DNA of 64,000 bases from Thecamonas trahens ATCC 50062 (GCF_000142905.1 NW_013657650.1:156981-220980), one strand, 5' to 3'. Positions 30,477-41,361 are shown, counted from the first letter of the stretch. Program-made: numbers and translations. Notes: a model not told the origin generated them from the sequence alone.

Positions 30477-31290
30477 GGTGAGTCCCTTGCCCTCTGCTAC
30501 CTCTCACAGCTGGCCTCGCCCACACCCACAAAGAACACCACCACGCCACGGTCGTGCAAATTTGCCCGCTCCCGCTCCGCCCTGCCTCACTGGCAAGCAA
30601 GCCCATTGAGACACCATGCATTATTCGGGAGGGCGGGGGGGGGGGGGGGGCAGCTCTCAATTAACTCTCGTTCACCATAATGGTTTGGTCGTAACGGGGG
30701 AGGGGGGGGGGGGCGACGCGTCCAGCTGTGACCATATATATGCATTGCCCAACATAAAGTGAAACGAGCCCCAACCTATGGGGGGGACCAAGAAACCCCG
30801 GGGGATTGACGTGCCAGAACGCGGGGGCCCCCCCCCCCCCAGTGGTCCCCGGGGGGGGGGGGGGGGGGGGGGGATTGCTGTGATGGTCTGACAACGATAT
30901 ATAGGACTAACTTACGCATGTATGGTCTTGGGAGAGGTCAAGCGGCCCCGTGACCGAGCCGGCGTCCCCCATGCCAACGGCTGGAAGAGACGTGTTGCCT
31001 CGCCTGTCCGCCTGTTGGCTTGTCTTGCTTTCCTCCGTCCAAAGAGCGACTTGGGACTCACGTGCCGAAAGGGCCGAGACAGGTTTTTTCAGCAATTTTT
31101 GTCTCGAATAGCAGCACCCTCCTCTCTGGCCGCTCCATCTGTTGGCTTCCCCACGCCTACAACGACGCACGAGTGTGTATCAACGTGTTTGCCAGAAGGC
31201 TTCAAAATATACTCAAGCGCTCGCTGCTTAGTAGTTTAGTAGCGGCCGCCGGCAGGGAGCGGCCTCGCCGACGACACTTTGCCGGCCGCT
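30477..31290. other. Low-complexity intergenic region with C/G homopolymers and a potential strong hairpin
   Basis: No gene recognised. There are G-runs near 30633 and 30701, and a C-run near 30828-30840 followed at 30848-30874 by a long G-run; these two could pair. The stretch 30880-31235 is ordinary composition, without a convincing frame. Confidence 0.6.
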
Positions 31291-32589
31291 TCACTCGCCC
31301 GACGCCGGAGCACGGAGCTGGAGCGTGTCGGCGGTGACGACGGCGGCACGCGGGGTGTTGGGCATGGATGGCGTCTGCGCCCCAGATCGGAGTCGCGGCG
31401 TGCCCGAGCGCGAGCCGCCGGCTGAAGGCGGCAGCACGACCGAGGTCGGCGCCGCGCGGCGCCGCTGCCGACTTGCGCTGCCGGCCGATGACGAGCCACG
31501 CGCCTGGATCGACGACGACGCCGCCTCAAACGCCGACAGCGCTCGGGTATTGCTCGCTTGGTTGCGGGCCACGGCAAGGTCGTCTAGTGCGTCGTGAGTG
31601 GCGAGCGGCAAGTCGTCGTCGATCATCGACAGCGTCGGATCCGACAGCGAGCACCCGGCCGTCCGCTTGGCCGACTGGTACCGGCTGTGTGCGTCCTCGA
31701 CGCCCGACGGGTCGAACACGTTCATCAGCGTGTCGGCCGTCTGTAGCGGACGAGGTGGTGCGGCACCCGGTGCCACAGCCACCGCCCTCGCAACCTCCTC
31801 GACCTCGCCGAGCGCGAGAACTGCGTGGAACGAAAACGCGTCGCGGGTGAGCCAGAGCGAGCGGAAGACGTGAAACGGGTCGTCGAGCCCTAGCGCAGAC
31901 GCGCTCACAGCAAGCTTACGAATGGCTGCAAAGATCGGGAGCGTGACCTTGATCCGACACGCGTCGAGCTCGTTCTGCGTCGCGTACAGCAGATACATCA
32001 GATACAGCATGGTGATGCGTGTGTGGAGCGGATGGTGCGGGAGGACAAAGTACGGAAGAATGTACGAGAACAAGCCGTCGATAAAGTCCTCATTTGGCAG
32101 TGCATTCGGTCGCCCGTGATGGATGTACGACATCTGCAGCGTCCGCCATGTCTCCTTGAACAGCCCGAACCGGAGACTCAGGATCCGCGACCGCGCATCG
32201 TCCGTCTCCTCGCCCTTGCCCTCGCCAGACTGACTTCCCAATCCACCAAGCCTGGCATCCATGCCCCCGCCCACCACGTCCATGCCCATGTCCAGGCCCG
32301 TCGGGCTCGCCTCGGTCCCCGCCTCGGTCCCGGCCTCGGTCCTGGCCTCGGTCCCGGCCTCGACTCGGGCCTTCACCGCCGCCAGATACGTGGCCACACA
32401 CCGGCGCAGATCACCGATGTGCGGCTCTAGCTGCTTGGTATCAAACCGATACAACACCATCCTCCGTGCCCGGTTCTTGGTAATGGCCGCTCGCCGCTTC
32501 TTGGCCTGTTGGACCTGCATCCGCCGCTGCGCCGCCGCCTGAACAGCCGCCTCGGACAGCCGCGGTACGCCTCCACGTCCTCGCGACAT
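31291..32589 (-). CDS. SNAPC1-like subunit of the snRNA-activating protein complex
   Basis: Protein of 432 aa from the ATG at 32589 (MSRGRGGVPRL). Residues 125-260 match the SNAPC1/SNAP43 domain: LRFGLFKETWRTLQMSYIHHG, FIDGLFSYILPYFV, TRITMLYLMYLLYATQNE, then RIKVTLPIF and HVFRSLWLTRDAFSFHAVL. SNAPc binds the proximal sequence element of snRNA promoters for Pol II and Pol III. A tandem EAGTEA repeat lies before the domain, and the C-terminal 150 residues are Ser/Arg/Pro-rich and disordered. The longer frame upstream (to 32829) has no ATG and crosses a microsatellite, so it is not included. The family assignment rests on the conserved helices and is good but not certain. Confidence 0.75.
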   Translation of the reverse strand: MSRGRGGVPRLSEAAVQAAAQRRMQVQQAKKRRAAITKNRARRMVLYRFDTKQLEPHIGDLRRCVATYLAAVKARVEAGTEARTEAGTEAGTEASPTGLDMGMDVVGGGMDARLGGLGSQSGEGKGEETDDARSRILSLRFGLFKETWRTLQMSYIHHGRPNALPNEDFIDGLFSYILPYFVLPHHPLHTRITMLYLMYLLYATQNELDACRIKVTLPIFAAIRKLAVSASALGLDDPFHVFRSLWLTRDAFSFHAVLALGEVEEVARAVAVAPGAAPPRPLQTADTLMNVFDPSGVEDAHSRYQSAKRTAGCSLSDPTLSMIDDDLPLATHDALDDLAVARNQASNTRALSAFEAASSSIQARGSSSAGSASRQRRRAAPTSVVLPPSAGGSRSGTPRLRSGAQTPSMPNTPRAAVVTADTLQLRAPASGE

Positions 32590-32962
32590 TGCTCCTCCCT
32601 CACGTATACCCGCTACCCTTTGGCTCTGGCTCTGGCTCTGGCTGTGGCTGTGGCTGTGGCTGTGGCTAACAGCTCTTTCTCCTTGCGCAGAGCGACAAGT
32701 GCCGCTGCTATCGCTGCTGGGGCTGGGGCTGGTGCCCTCTGCCGCTGCCGCTGCCGCCGGCGAGCAGACGAGTCGCCCAATTTCGGGCTGCGCAGCACGG
32801 AGCGCAGTGAGGTTCGCGCGCGTGGGCAACCACCACGGTCTGTTTCATTGAGCGCTACTCGCCTGCAGTATGCTTGTCATCGTCGACGATTCTGTCGGGC
32901 GGGTGCGGCTTTCGGTTGATCACAGGCACAGCAATGCCTCATCCAATCGCGGGTGGGGTGGG
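32590..32962. other. Intergenic region with TGGCTC/TGGCTG microsatellite
   Basis: Hexanucleotide units TGGCTC then TGGCTG fill about 32621-32670. Upstream is a GCTGCCGCTGCC stretch near 32740-32758. No gene recognised; this is the promoter side of the SNAPC1-like gene and the 3' side of the next gene. Confidence 0.6.
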
Positions 32963-34695
32963 CTAGACATGGACTTCGACAGGCTCAAACTTGGTCGAGC
33001 GCGGCCTGATCATCATGTCAACAAGATCGTCAACAGCGACAAACTCCGACGGGTTGGCACGGGCTTTGGCGGCCGCCGACGGCGGGGAGGTCGGACTCGT
33101 GGCGGGCAACGCTTCCGGGAGGAGGACCGAGGCTGGGACCAAAGTCGAACCCGAGCCTGCTGCGGCGAGCCGCGCCGACGCGACCTCGTTCTCGATGGTC
33201 GTCGGCTGATAAGGAAAGTCGACAAGGATACGCCGGCGCTCGCCCGAGTAAGTGAGCGTCGGTGGGCGCGGGCGGACGTCGTGTCGGAACCGCAGCTTGG
33301 TGAGTCCGTCGTCGAGATGGGCCTTGTAGCCGGCGTTGGCATACAGCGCGTTGTCGTCCATGATGTCGACAAGCTCAGCCGGCGCCTCGGCGTGGACGGT
33401 GCCAGAGTCTGCTGCGTCGGCCTGAGCCACCGATGCCGCGGCCTTGACGGCGGCCACGGTGGCGGCGGCGGTCGAAGGCCGGATGCCGCGGGCGGCTGCT
33501 GCTGCTGTTGTCGCCTCCACACGGTCGAGAATCCGCTGCCGGCGATCGGGAATGGCCGACGCTGTCGCCGGCCGCGCCGACACTGTCTCTCGCCATCTAC
33601 GCCGGGCCCCATCCGACTGCCGCATCACCCGATCGACGGCAGAGTCGAGCTCGGTCGTCGAGCAGTGGGTATTGGGCTTACCCTCGTCAGAAGGGTGGCC
33701 TGCGTCGTCGCCATACCGGCGAGTATACATGGTCATCAAATCGTCGGGCGTCACGTCCGGTCCGAGGTGGCGCTTGAGGACAGCGTCGGGCACCTTGCCT
33801 GACACCATGGCGTCAAGGATGCAGTACGCGTCTGGCGTCATGTTGTACTCGCCCATCGACCGCTTGAGGCGCTCGAGAATAACGCCCTCGACCCCGTAAC
33901 GGTCGCCGCGGACCGAGAACTTGCGGCTCGCCAGCGACGCTGCGTGCAAATCGGGCGCAAGCCGCGCCCGTGCCACAGAACCCGAGTATCCAAAGGCGTG
34001 CACCTTGGGCAGCTTGGGCGTGACAAACTGCGAGCGGACGCCACGCGCGAGCTCGTACGCTTGAATGTGCATCTCGGCCGCCGACTGGGTGACGTCGGCA
34101 TTGAACCGGGCTGATTGCTCGCGGACATGTGCCGTCCGCCGGCCCGAGGCAAACAGCTCGTGTGTCCCGTCCGCAAACTGCGCCTCCCACGCCGACCGGA
34201 TCGCCCTCTTGTTCGATCCGCCGCCGCATGAGCCCATCATCCTCGCTCCCGCCGTGACTGGTCGCTTTCGCCGCCGCCGGGCCTGGCCCTGCTGCTGCCC
34301 CGCCGCCACCTGCGACGGCCCGGACTTCCGTGAGGAGCTCTTCCGCTTCTGCCGCGGCGCCATCGGACGGGAAGCCGGCGCGCCCGACGACCTCGCTATA
34401 GTGTTCGACCTCGCCGATGCTGCCCGCTTGCCCAACTTTGTCCCCGCCTGCCCGTACTGTTTTGGACACCACCGCTGCGCTTCTGTCTCCGACCTGCTGC
34501 CGATGTGCCACTTGCGCCCGTTGCGCCGCTTGCGCCGCTTGCTCGTTCTGCCGACGACCGTTGACCCGACCTGGCTGCGGACGCCAAAGCCGCTGGCGAG
34601 TTGTCTTTGCCACGGCTAGGTGGAGCAGTACATGGCCGCTGTGCATATGGTCGTTGACTTCCGTAGGTCTTTCCGCGCGTCTCGATACGCGACAT
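32963..34695 (-). CDS. Basic protein of unknown function, frame broken near its N-terminus
   Basis: About 577 aa if one base is restored. The first part, from the ATG at 34695, begins MSRIETRGKTYGSQRPYAQR and is Arg/Ser/Gly-rich; the main frame begins near 34445 without an ATG. Restoring one base in the CCCC at 34442-34445 (or the nearby TTTT) joins them, and the total becomes divisible by three. If the parts are separate, the main frame would start at ATG 34363. The core (residues 170-320) is helical with SQFVTPKLPKVHAFGYSGS, FSVRGDRYGVEGVILERLK and YCILDAMVSGKVPDAVLKR. The C-terminal region has a Tyr-rich YANAGYKAHLDDGLTKL. I do not recognise the family. Confidence 0.6.
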
Positions 34696-34907
34696 CCCCG
34701 CCCCTGTAGCGAGCGTCGAGTGTGGTGGCTGGTCGGCAGCGGGTGGCGAGCGGCAATGGTCATCATCACACGCCAAATTGACATCTCAAGTACGGTGCGG
34801 CGCGTTGCTTGCGAGCGCGAGAGGTAAGATCGGCGACATTTGATCACACCAGAAGCCACCCTTGTATGATGGCTATGTGGCTCACGTTGGCTGTGAGGGG
34901 TTTTTTG

Positions 34908-34969
<62 letters not shown>

Positions 34970-35144
34970 GAAGGGGTCGGGGACAATGGTCCGGTAGACT
35001 GCGCAACCTACTGCTACAGGCAAATGCAATTGTGGCTGCGATGTGCCAGCATGGGACGCATGCTGATCAAAGCAAGAACAGGAGTGTTGGCGCATGGGGT
35101 GGGCACATCATCGGGTCGGGCGATGCAGCTGGTACCAGGCTGGA
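34696..35144. other. Intergenic region with (TG)n microsatellite
   Basis: A (TG)n tract of about 28 units lies at 34909-34965. No gene is recognised; this holds the promoter of the unknown basic protein and the 3' end of the coiled-coil gene. Confidence 0.7.
34909..34965. repeat. (TG)n dinucleotide microsatellite
   Basis: An uninterrupted TG repeat in intergenic sequence. Confidence 0.95.
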
Positions 35145-35891
35145 TCAAGAGCTCGACGGCTCGAGCGAGTGAACCACAGTGGCCATGCGGAGGCCAAGAA
35201 AAAACACCAGGACAAGCACAACCACAAAGGGGAGCCATTGGTAGCACGAGGCCGGTGGCGGCTTGCGTGATCTCAGCTGCGATGAGCGAATGTGCGCGGT
35301 AACCGGGTGGCTCGCGGCAATCTCATCAGCCACGGCACGGAGATCTGCAAGGAGCATGGCCTTGGACGTCCGCGGTTCGGCGTAGGCGTCTGCAACGTCG
35401 AGCAGCCGGACGCGAACAGCAGCCAGCGAAGCGATGGCGCCAGATGAGGCGTCGTCGCTGCTCCCTCCACTCTCACTTGCGGCAACCTCTGCCGCACGAT
35501 CTGCAGCCTCCTGCACAGCCTTCTCGGCTGCAACATGGGCCCGCTCGAGCTCAGCCTCACGTGCAAGGACAACCTTGCGCAGGGCATGGATCTGCTTGTT
35601 AGCGACCTCGACCGAGGTGGCGAGGTGATGAGCACGATCATCCAAGTCGGCATAGGCTCGATTGGCTGCGTCGAGCTTGGCCTGCAGCTCCATCGCCTGG
35701 GCTTCAAACGCGTGGGCCATCTTGGTCGCCTCAAAGGTAGCGTGCTGCGCCCCCGTCCGCAGCTCGCCGATGACCGCCAGAAGGAACTCGCGCTCGGCCT
35801 CGCGGTCTGCCAGCTGGCTGCACTGCGCAACGAGCACAGACATGGGCTCCTCCACCAGTCCCTCTCCGCCCGACATCTTGCTGTCGTCCAT
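35145..35891 (-). CDS. Tail-anchored coiled-coil protein
   Basis: Protein of 248 aa starting MDDSKMSGGEG. Residues 20-150 form a long coiled coil with regular hydrophobic spacing (AEREFLLAVIGELR, AFEAQAMELQAKLDAANRAY, ALRKVVLAREAELERAHVAA). A single hydrophobic segment lies at the extreme C-terminus (WLPFVVVLVLVFFLGLRM), followed by about 13 residues. That arrangement is typical of tail-anchored proteins of the ER, Golgi or outer mitochondrial membrane, such as tethers or SNARE-like proteins. No SNARE motif is clear. The frame stays open to an ATG at 36137, adding 82 Pro-rich residues, but that start would overlap the DCP2 stop codon, so I prefer 35891. Confidence 0.7.
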   Translation of the reverse strand: MDDSKMSGGEGLVEEPMSVLVAQCSQLADREAEREFLLAVIGELRTGAQHATFEATKMAHAFEAQAMELQAKLDAANRAYADLDDRAHHLATSVEVANKQIHALRKVVLAREAELERAHVAAEKAVQEAADRAAEVAASESGGSSDDASSGAIASLAAVRVRLLDVADAYAEPRTSKAMLLADLRAVADEIAASHPVTAHIRSSQLRSRKPPPASCYQWLPFVVVLVLVFFLGLRMATVVHSLEPSSS

Positions 35892-36133
35892 GTCTCGAGG
35901 GCCGGGTGTCGTCGCCGTGGGGGATGAGTGCGGTGGAGGTAGCGCTGTCTGCGGCGAGTTGCGGCGAGTCGGGGGGGGAGGCCGCAGCCGACGAGATGGG
36001 CGCGCGGCCTGATGCGGTTGCAGAGGGCAAGGTGGATAGAGCGCTCGAAAAGGGAATGACTGGGGGAGGGGAGGGGAGGAGAGGGGGGGAGGGGGGGGCA
36101 TCTTTGACTGCTGCTCGTCTACAGAGGTGGGGG

Positions 36134-37073
36134 TCATGCCGAGGCGAGGGCGGCGGTGAAGGCCGACATGATGGCCGGGCGGTCAAAGGCAAAGTTGAGG
36201 AAGGGGTTCGGCCGCTGGTTGGCAGGTGCAGCCGGGGAGGAGACCGCCAATGCGGAGGTGGACGGCGACGGTGTTGCAGGGCTCGCAGACTTGGTCGAGC
36301 GGGCGGAGGACGGGAGAAGGAGCGAGCCAGAGGCGGCGCGGGCTTTGATGATCTTGCGAATACGCTTCTTGTTGGAGCGGATCCAGGCGCGGAGCTTGTT
36401 GGAGACGGCCGAGATGGTGAACATGCGCTTGGACGAGATGCCATGGACCTCCTTGTTCTCGCCGTACATGGGCAGGTCGGCGACAGGGAACCACTTGATC
36501 TCGGAAATTTCCTTGCGAGTCATGGTCTCGAACACAGTGTCCATGGGAATGCCCGCAATGACGAACAGGCGCATCTCCTTGCCACGGATGACGCACTTGA
36601 CCAAGTCGGTCTCGGAAATGTACGGCGCAATGTCAAAGCCGATCTCCTCGTAGACCTCACGGATGGCGCACTCGACGTCACTCTCGCCCTCATCAATCTT
36701 GCCCTTGGGGAACATCCACGAGCCCTTCGAGCCCCAGCCCTTGACAATAAGGCAGTGCTTGAGCGTCGGGTCGAGCAGGATGGCTCCACGCGTCGGAATC
36801 TTGGCCTTGTACTCGGAAAACCCGGTCATGATGTCCGACAGGAAGCTGTGGTACGGCTGAAGCAGCGGGCAGTGGTGGAACATGACAGCAGAGAAGGCGC
36901 GGAAGCCCATCGACGGCAGGAACTCATGCTGCTCGCAGAAGTAGTCCTCATAGAACCAGTGCGCCTGCTCGATGGCGAAGCAGATGCGCTCAAACGACGA
37001 CAGCTCCTCATCCGGCAGATTGATCAGGAAGCGGCTGTGGCGAGAGCAGTAAATCACCGCACGTATGTGAGTA

Positions 37074-37125
<52 letters not shown>

Positions 37126-37371
37126 GTGGGGGTGGTTGGTGGTGGTGGTGATGGTGCGCCTTGGCCATGACCCCAGCCTCGGCCATGACCACGACAGCAA
37201 CGACAGACAGAGACAGCCCCCCCCCCCTCCCTACCACACAACAACGTACGAACTCAGATCATCCAGTAGCTCAGACAGCAATGCCACCTCGTCCACCGAC
37301 AGCTTCTTGTTCGAGTGTGACTTGAAGACGGCACGGAGCTCCTTCAGCGGTGTGCTGGGAGAAGAAGACAT
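36134..37371 (-). CDS. DCP2: DCP2, mRNA-decapping NUDIX hydrolase (two exons)
   Basis: Removes the m7G cap from mRNA to start 5'-3' decay. Exon 1 (37250-37371) codes MSSSPSTPLKELRAVF...; exon 2 is 36134-37034; the intron 37035-37249 (GTACGT ... CCACAG) holds a G-run and a (CA)n repeat. The join restores SSRFLINLPDEELSSFERI, the DCP2 N-terminal Box A, followed by QAHWFYEDYF. The NUDIX box is complete: GKIDEGESDVECAIREVYEE with EIGFD after it. Box B is seen as VFETMTRKEISEIKWFPV. The C-terminal tail is short and has a FLNFAFD motif of the type that may bind EDC partners. The total is 340 aa. The long minus-strand frame that reads through the intron (HTHTHT) is an artefact. Confidence 0.95.
37077..37123. 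repeat. (TG)n microsatellite in the DCP2 intron
   Basis: A TG repeat (CA on the coding strand) lies inside the intron. The same repeat type is seen at 34909-34965. Confidence 0.95.
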
Positions 37372-37866
37372 GGCAGGGGACGGGACGGGAGAGGGAGGGA
37401 GAACGGAGAGCGGGGAGGAGGGGGGGGAGGGGAGGAAGGGGGGAGGAGGTGTAGGGGAGGAAGAGGGCTGGTCTTCTCTGCCACCGCTGCTGTTGCCCGC
37501 TGCATACCGCCCCCCCCCCCTCCCCTCCCCGTCAGGTCGCACTTGGTCGCCGCCCGCCCACTCGCCCGCTCGCCCGCTCGGCCGCCCGCCCTACGCCATG
37601 ACGATCAAGCCAAAGGTGATCAACGCCACCAAAGTCGATCACACGCTACATGGAGATACCCATGGCAATTGAGATCGTCTCATTGGTGACATGCGCGGTT
37701 TCATCCATCCTATCTCCCATCCTGACGGCATTTGACGTTACGTAGCCATCGGCAGACGGCGTCGGTTGGCAGGAGACCAGTGGGGGAGGGGGGGGGGGGG
37801 GGGGACAAGGAGTGGGTGAGAGGGGTGCGAGGAGCGAGTGTAGCAACCACCCAGCTCGCGACTGAC
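37372..37866. other. Divergent promoter region between DCP2 and LRRC23
   Basis: G-rich on the plus strand with runs near 37420-37450 and 37786-37802, and a C-run at 37510. A small frame MTIKPKVINATKVDH (37598-37672) has no support. No gene is recognised. Confidence 0.6.
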
Positions 37867-39467
37867 ATGTCTGAGTCCTCGTATGATGCGTATGACGAGG
37901 ATGGCTCGTACGCCGAGGGTTCGTCCTATGGCTATGGGGGCACCCCAGAGCCAGACGGTGTGGACGGTGCCGGCAGTGCTAGCGGCGACGAGCCGACCGA
38001 AAGCGAGCCGGAGCCGGTACGTACAGAGCTGGCTGATGCGACATTTTGGGCTGCCATGGAACTGAGTGTGAGTATGGAGGGAGATGGGACGTGTACTTGG
38101 GGATGTACTTACTCTGGGCTTGGTCATGTGCCTCGTCGGGCTGGGCTGCTGGTTGTGGTTGCCTGAATGGGGGGCGGTTGTCGTTGACCCCCAACTGCCG
38201 CTCGCTTCACGGCCAATGCCATGGTGGATGGTGGGTGTGGACGGATGGATGCTGGTGGCGATGGATGGGGTGGATGTGGACGTGGGCGTGGACGTGGGCG
38301 TGGTGTTGCATGTGTGTTGCTGCTCGATTTGGAGGACAGATCAGCAAACCGCTGGCCAAGGACGATCTCACCGACGCGCTGTCTGTCTTGGCCAAGACGG
38401 GGACGGGCTTGGAGCATGCGTTTGTGCGGCTTGAGCTGCATGATGCAGAGGTGACAGATATTGAGCTGCTGGCATCGTACCCGCATCTGCGGTACGTGGA
38501 CCTGTCAAACAATGCGATCACGTCGATCCGGCCGCTGTCGCGGCTGGACCAGCTGGCGTGGCTCAAGCTCGAACACAACGCAATCAAGGCCGTGGACATG
38601 CGGACGCGGCCGTTTCTGCAAGTCGCGCTCCTTGCGCACAACAAGCTGACGTCTGTGGCCGGGATGGCGCACCCGCGGCTGGCGACGCTCGACGTCTCCC
38701 ACAACGCGTTCGAGGCCTTTGACGGCCTCGACAACCTCACAAGTCTGGAGCGGCTGTTGGCCACCAACAACGAGCTCACATCGACGGCAGGCATCCACGC
38801 CAGCTCGCTCAAGGAGCTGCTCCTGGCCGACAATGCCATCAGCGCTGTTGAGGACATGGAGCACCTTCCAGCTCTTTCGCTCCTCGACATGCAGCGGAAC
38901 GAGCTCTCGTCGCTCGACGGCTTTGTTCCGCAGCTGGCCGCGCTCTCGGTCGTGGACCTCTCGGAAAATCACATCGAAGACATTGCCGAGGTTGCCAAGC
39001 TCGCAATCCTCCCGTCGCTCTCGTCGCTCTTCCTCTACGACAACCCGATTGTCGAGCTCGACGACTACCGGCTGGAAGTCCGGATTGTCCTGCCCAAGCT
39101 CAAGGTACTTGACGGCGAGGACTACACCACCGACGAGATTGAGGAGGCCCAGCTTGTCGCCGCTGAGCGCGCCGAGTTTGAGCGTCGCAAAAAAGAGGAG
39201 GAGGAGGCCATGCTCGCCGCCGAGCAGCAGCGGCTGGCCGACGAGGAGAAGGCTGCCCAGGAGGAGCTGGCCCGCGAGAAGGAGCGCCGCGAGGCTGAGG
39301 CTGCCGCCGGCGAGGACGGCGAGGACGGCGACGATGGATCGGCAAGCAACGCCGGAAGCGGCGAGGACGATGAAGGCTACGACGACGACGACGGCGACGG
39401 TGAGGGCTCGGGCGACAACGGGTCCGAGTACGACGACGACGGCACGTACGACGGCTATGACTACTGA
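37867..39467 (+). CDS. LRRC23: LRRC23-like leucine-rich repeat protein (radial spoke), two exons
   Basis: Protein of about 442 aa, orthologous in layout to LRRC23, a radial-spoke-associated axonemal protein needed for ciliary motility. Exon 1 (37867-38067) codes an acidic start (MSESSYDAYDEDGSY) ending ATFWAAMELS; exon 2 is 38340-39467; the intron 38068-38339 uses GTGAGT ... GGACAG, phase 0. The first conserved block is PLAKDDLTDALSVLAKTGTG, then LRRs (HLRYVDLSNNAITSI, HPRLATLDVSHNAFEAF, LYDNPIVELDDYR) and the LRR cap. After the repeats comes a Glu/Lys-rich coiled coil (RAEFERRKKEEEEAML) and a very acidic Asp/Gly tail. The raw frame upstream of 38340 is intron, rich in Trp from GTGG repeats. 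Confidence 0.88.
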
Positions 39468-39586
39468 TTGATGGCTTTAACGTAGGAATGCGTCACAATA
39501 ACAGCGTTTACCCAGCACTGCCCACTGGCCATCGGCCCCTGCCATCTGCCCACTGCTCACTGCCCACTGCTCACTTGATCGAGCCT

Positions 39587-39745
39587 CTACTCGAGCATCT
39601 TCTGTTTCTTAGCCGGTGCGGCGGCCGGCGCCTCGTCCAGCGGGCGCTTCTTGGTAGTCGGCGCTGATGGCGGCGCCGGTGCGGGCGCGGGTGCGGATGC
39701 AGGCACGGGCGCGGGTGCGGTGCAGGCGCGGCCGCGGGTGCGGGT

Positions 39746-39792
<47 letters not shown>

Positions 39793-41361
39793 TGTCGCTG
39801 CGGCAGCGACCGGCGCAGGAGGCGGCTGTGCAGCGATAGCAGGAGGCGCAGCGACAGCAGCGGTGGCCGCTGCGGCAGCCTTGGCCGCTGACTTTTCGGC
39901 CTTCCGGCGAGCCTTCATCAGCTCCTTGACAAACGGCGGGAGATCCTTGCGCTTGAGCGGGAGGATGTCGATGGTCATGTCCGACGAGCGGTCGGGCCAC
40001 TCGGAGAGGCGCTTCTGGAAGGCAAAGGCCGGCGCACCAAGATCGATGCGTTTGTTGCGGCGCTTGAGCAGATCCTCGGCAAACTGGACGCCGACGAAAA
40101 AGACGCAGTTCTGGCGATCCTCGCCCGGAATGACGTTCTCAAACTCCTTTGTGTACGGGTGGACTGCCTCGATCTGGAGCTCGTTCTCGAGTTTCATGAC
40201 AAAGTCGCGCAGGAGGCGCGACTCGACGTAGCCATGCCACACGCCCATGGCCTCGGGCGTGGCCGCGTACGCTGTGATCATGAAAAACGTGCGGTACATC
40301 TTAAAGAAACGCGGCGGCTCAAAGAGCTTGCCCCAGCTCGCCTGCCCGGCGTAGACGGCGTTGACAATCTCCTCGCCGCGCTCAAACTCGGCCCGGATGA
40401 TCTCGATTGTTGAGCGCGTGATGTTTGTGTTGGCGTTGAGCGACGGGTACGCCGGCGTGAGAACCGGCATGAGGTGCCCGCGGTCGCGGTAGTTGGTCGG
40501 GTCCCACTGCGTGAGGCCGAGCATCGAGTCTTGGGCCGGGACGAGGCGGATCGGGTTCTTGCGAAAGTTCCACTCCTTGAACAGCTTGAAGAACATCGAG
40601 ATGATCTTGGCCGGCGCCCCGTAGGGAACAAGCTGGCAGACGCGCGCCACGAGGATGGCGAGCGTGATTCCGTTGAAGAAGCCTTTGAGAAAGCCGTACA
40701 GCAGCCGTGACTTGGACCAGAGCCGGATGGCGCGGAGGACGAGCCGGAATGGGGCCGGATCCGGAATGACCTTGAGGATCTTGTCGGTCACCCGCGAGCC
40801 ATTGAGCGTGCGCGCGCCCGAGTCGGTCATGCCCTGCAGCACCATGTCGTTGTCGAGCTGGAGCGTGTCTGGGATGGCTGACATAGAGAGGGAGGCCACA
40901 ATGAGATCGATCTGGATGGTGGCAAAGACGATCTTAATGATGGGCACAACGGCCTCGCGAACCGCCACAAGCTCGGTCACCTCGGGCCGCGCCTCCAGCC
41001 GCGCCTTGAAGGTCTTGAAAAAGTCGTCGACGGTGGCGTCGCGTGGCAGGACGCAGAGCGTGTCAATATCCGACGACTCGGTGCAGACGCCGAGCCGGTA
41101 CGAGCCGTAGGCAAAGATCTTGCCCCCGGCCGATGCCGCCACAGACGGCGGCTGCTTTTTGGCCAGCAGCGTCTCTTTCACCCAATCCTTCACCATCTTG
41201 TTCAGCTTGCCGATCACCTTTTGCCGCAGCCGCGCATGGGCCTCGGGCTCAAACTGGCCTCGCGCCACAAGCTCCTCCCGCAGCGCCCGCGACAGCGCCT
41301 TCTCGCCCTCGGTCGCCGTGTCAAGCGTAAGCGGCGGCGTCACGCCCCATTGCAGCGACAT
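39587..41361 (-). CDS. Nuclear poly(A) polymerase, C-terminal frame broken
   Basis: Canonical poly(A) polymerase of about 591 aa, which adds the mRNA poly(A) tail. The start MSLQWGVTPPLTL is PAP-like. Catalytic core: GSYRLGVCTESSDIDTLCVL with the paired Asp residues, and the third Asp in IQIDLIVASL. Then NGSRVTDKIL, FRLVLRAIRLWSK, LPYFVLV-like central domain QWDPTNYRDRGHLMPVLTPAYP, and the RNA-binding-type C-domain. The tail is a Pro-Ala repeat. At GG 39719-39720 one base is missing: the assembled frame runs to 39571 with a nonsense-like end, whereas one extra base restores a C-terminus with KKRPLDEAP ... KKQKMLE, a bipartite nuclear signal, ending at 39587. Confidence 0.9.

Noticed and set aside
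33813-35006. Minus-strand frame of 397 aa with an HTHTHT run
   Set aside because: It reads through the (TG)n repeat and overlaps the unknown basic protein in another frame.
35906-37672. Long plus-strand open frame (588 aa) across the coiled-coil gene, DCP2 and its intron
   Set aside because: It is antisense to two well supported genes and to a microsatellite; its sequence is low complexity with no domain.
37598-37672. Small frame MTIKPKVINATKVDH upstream of LRRC23
   Set aside because: Only 24 codons, not joined in phase to anything, in a G/C-run promoter region.
38068-38339. Trp/Cys-rich N-terminal extension of the LRRC23 frame
   Set aside because: It is intron: GTGG repeats between a GTGAGT donor and a GGACAG acceptor, with an acidic exon 1 upstream that joins in phase.
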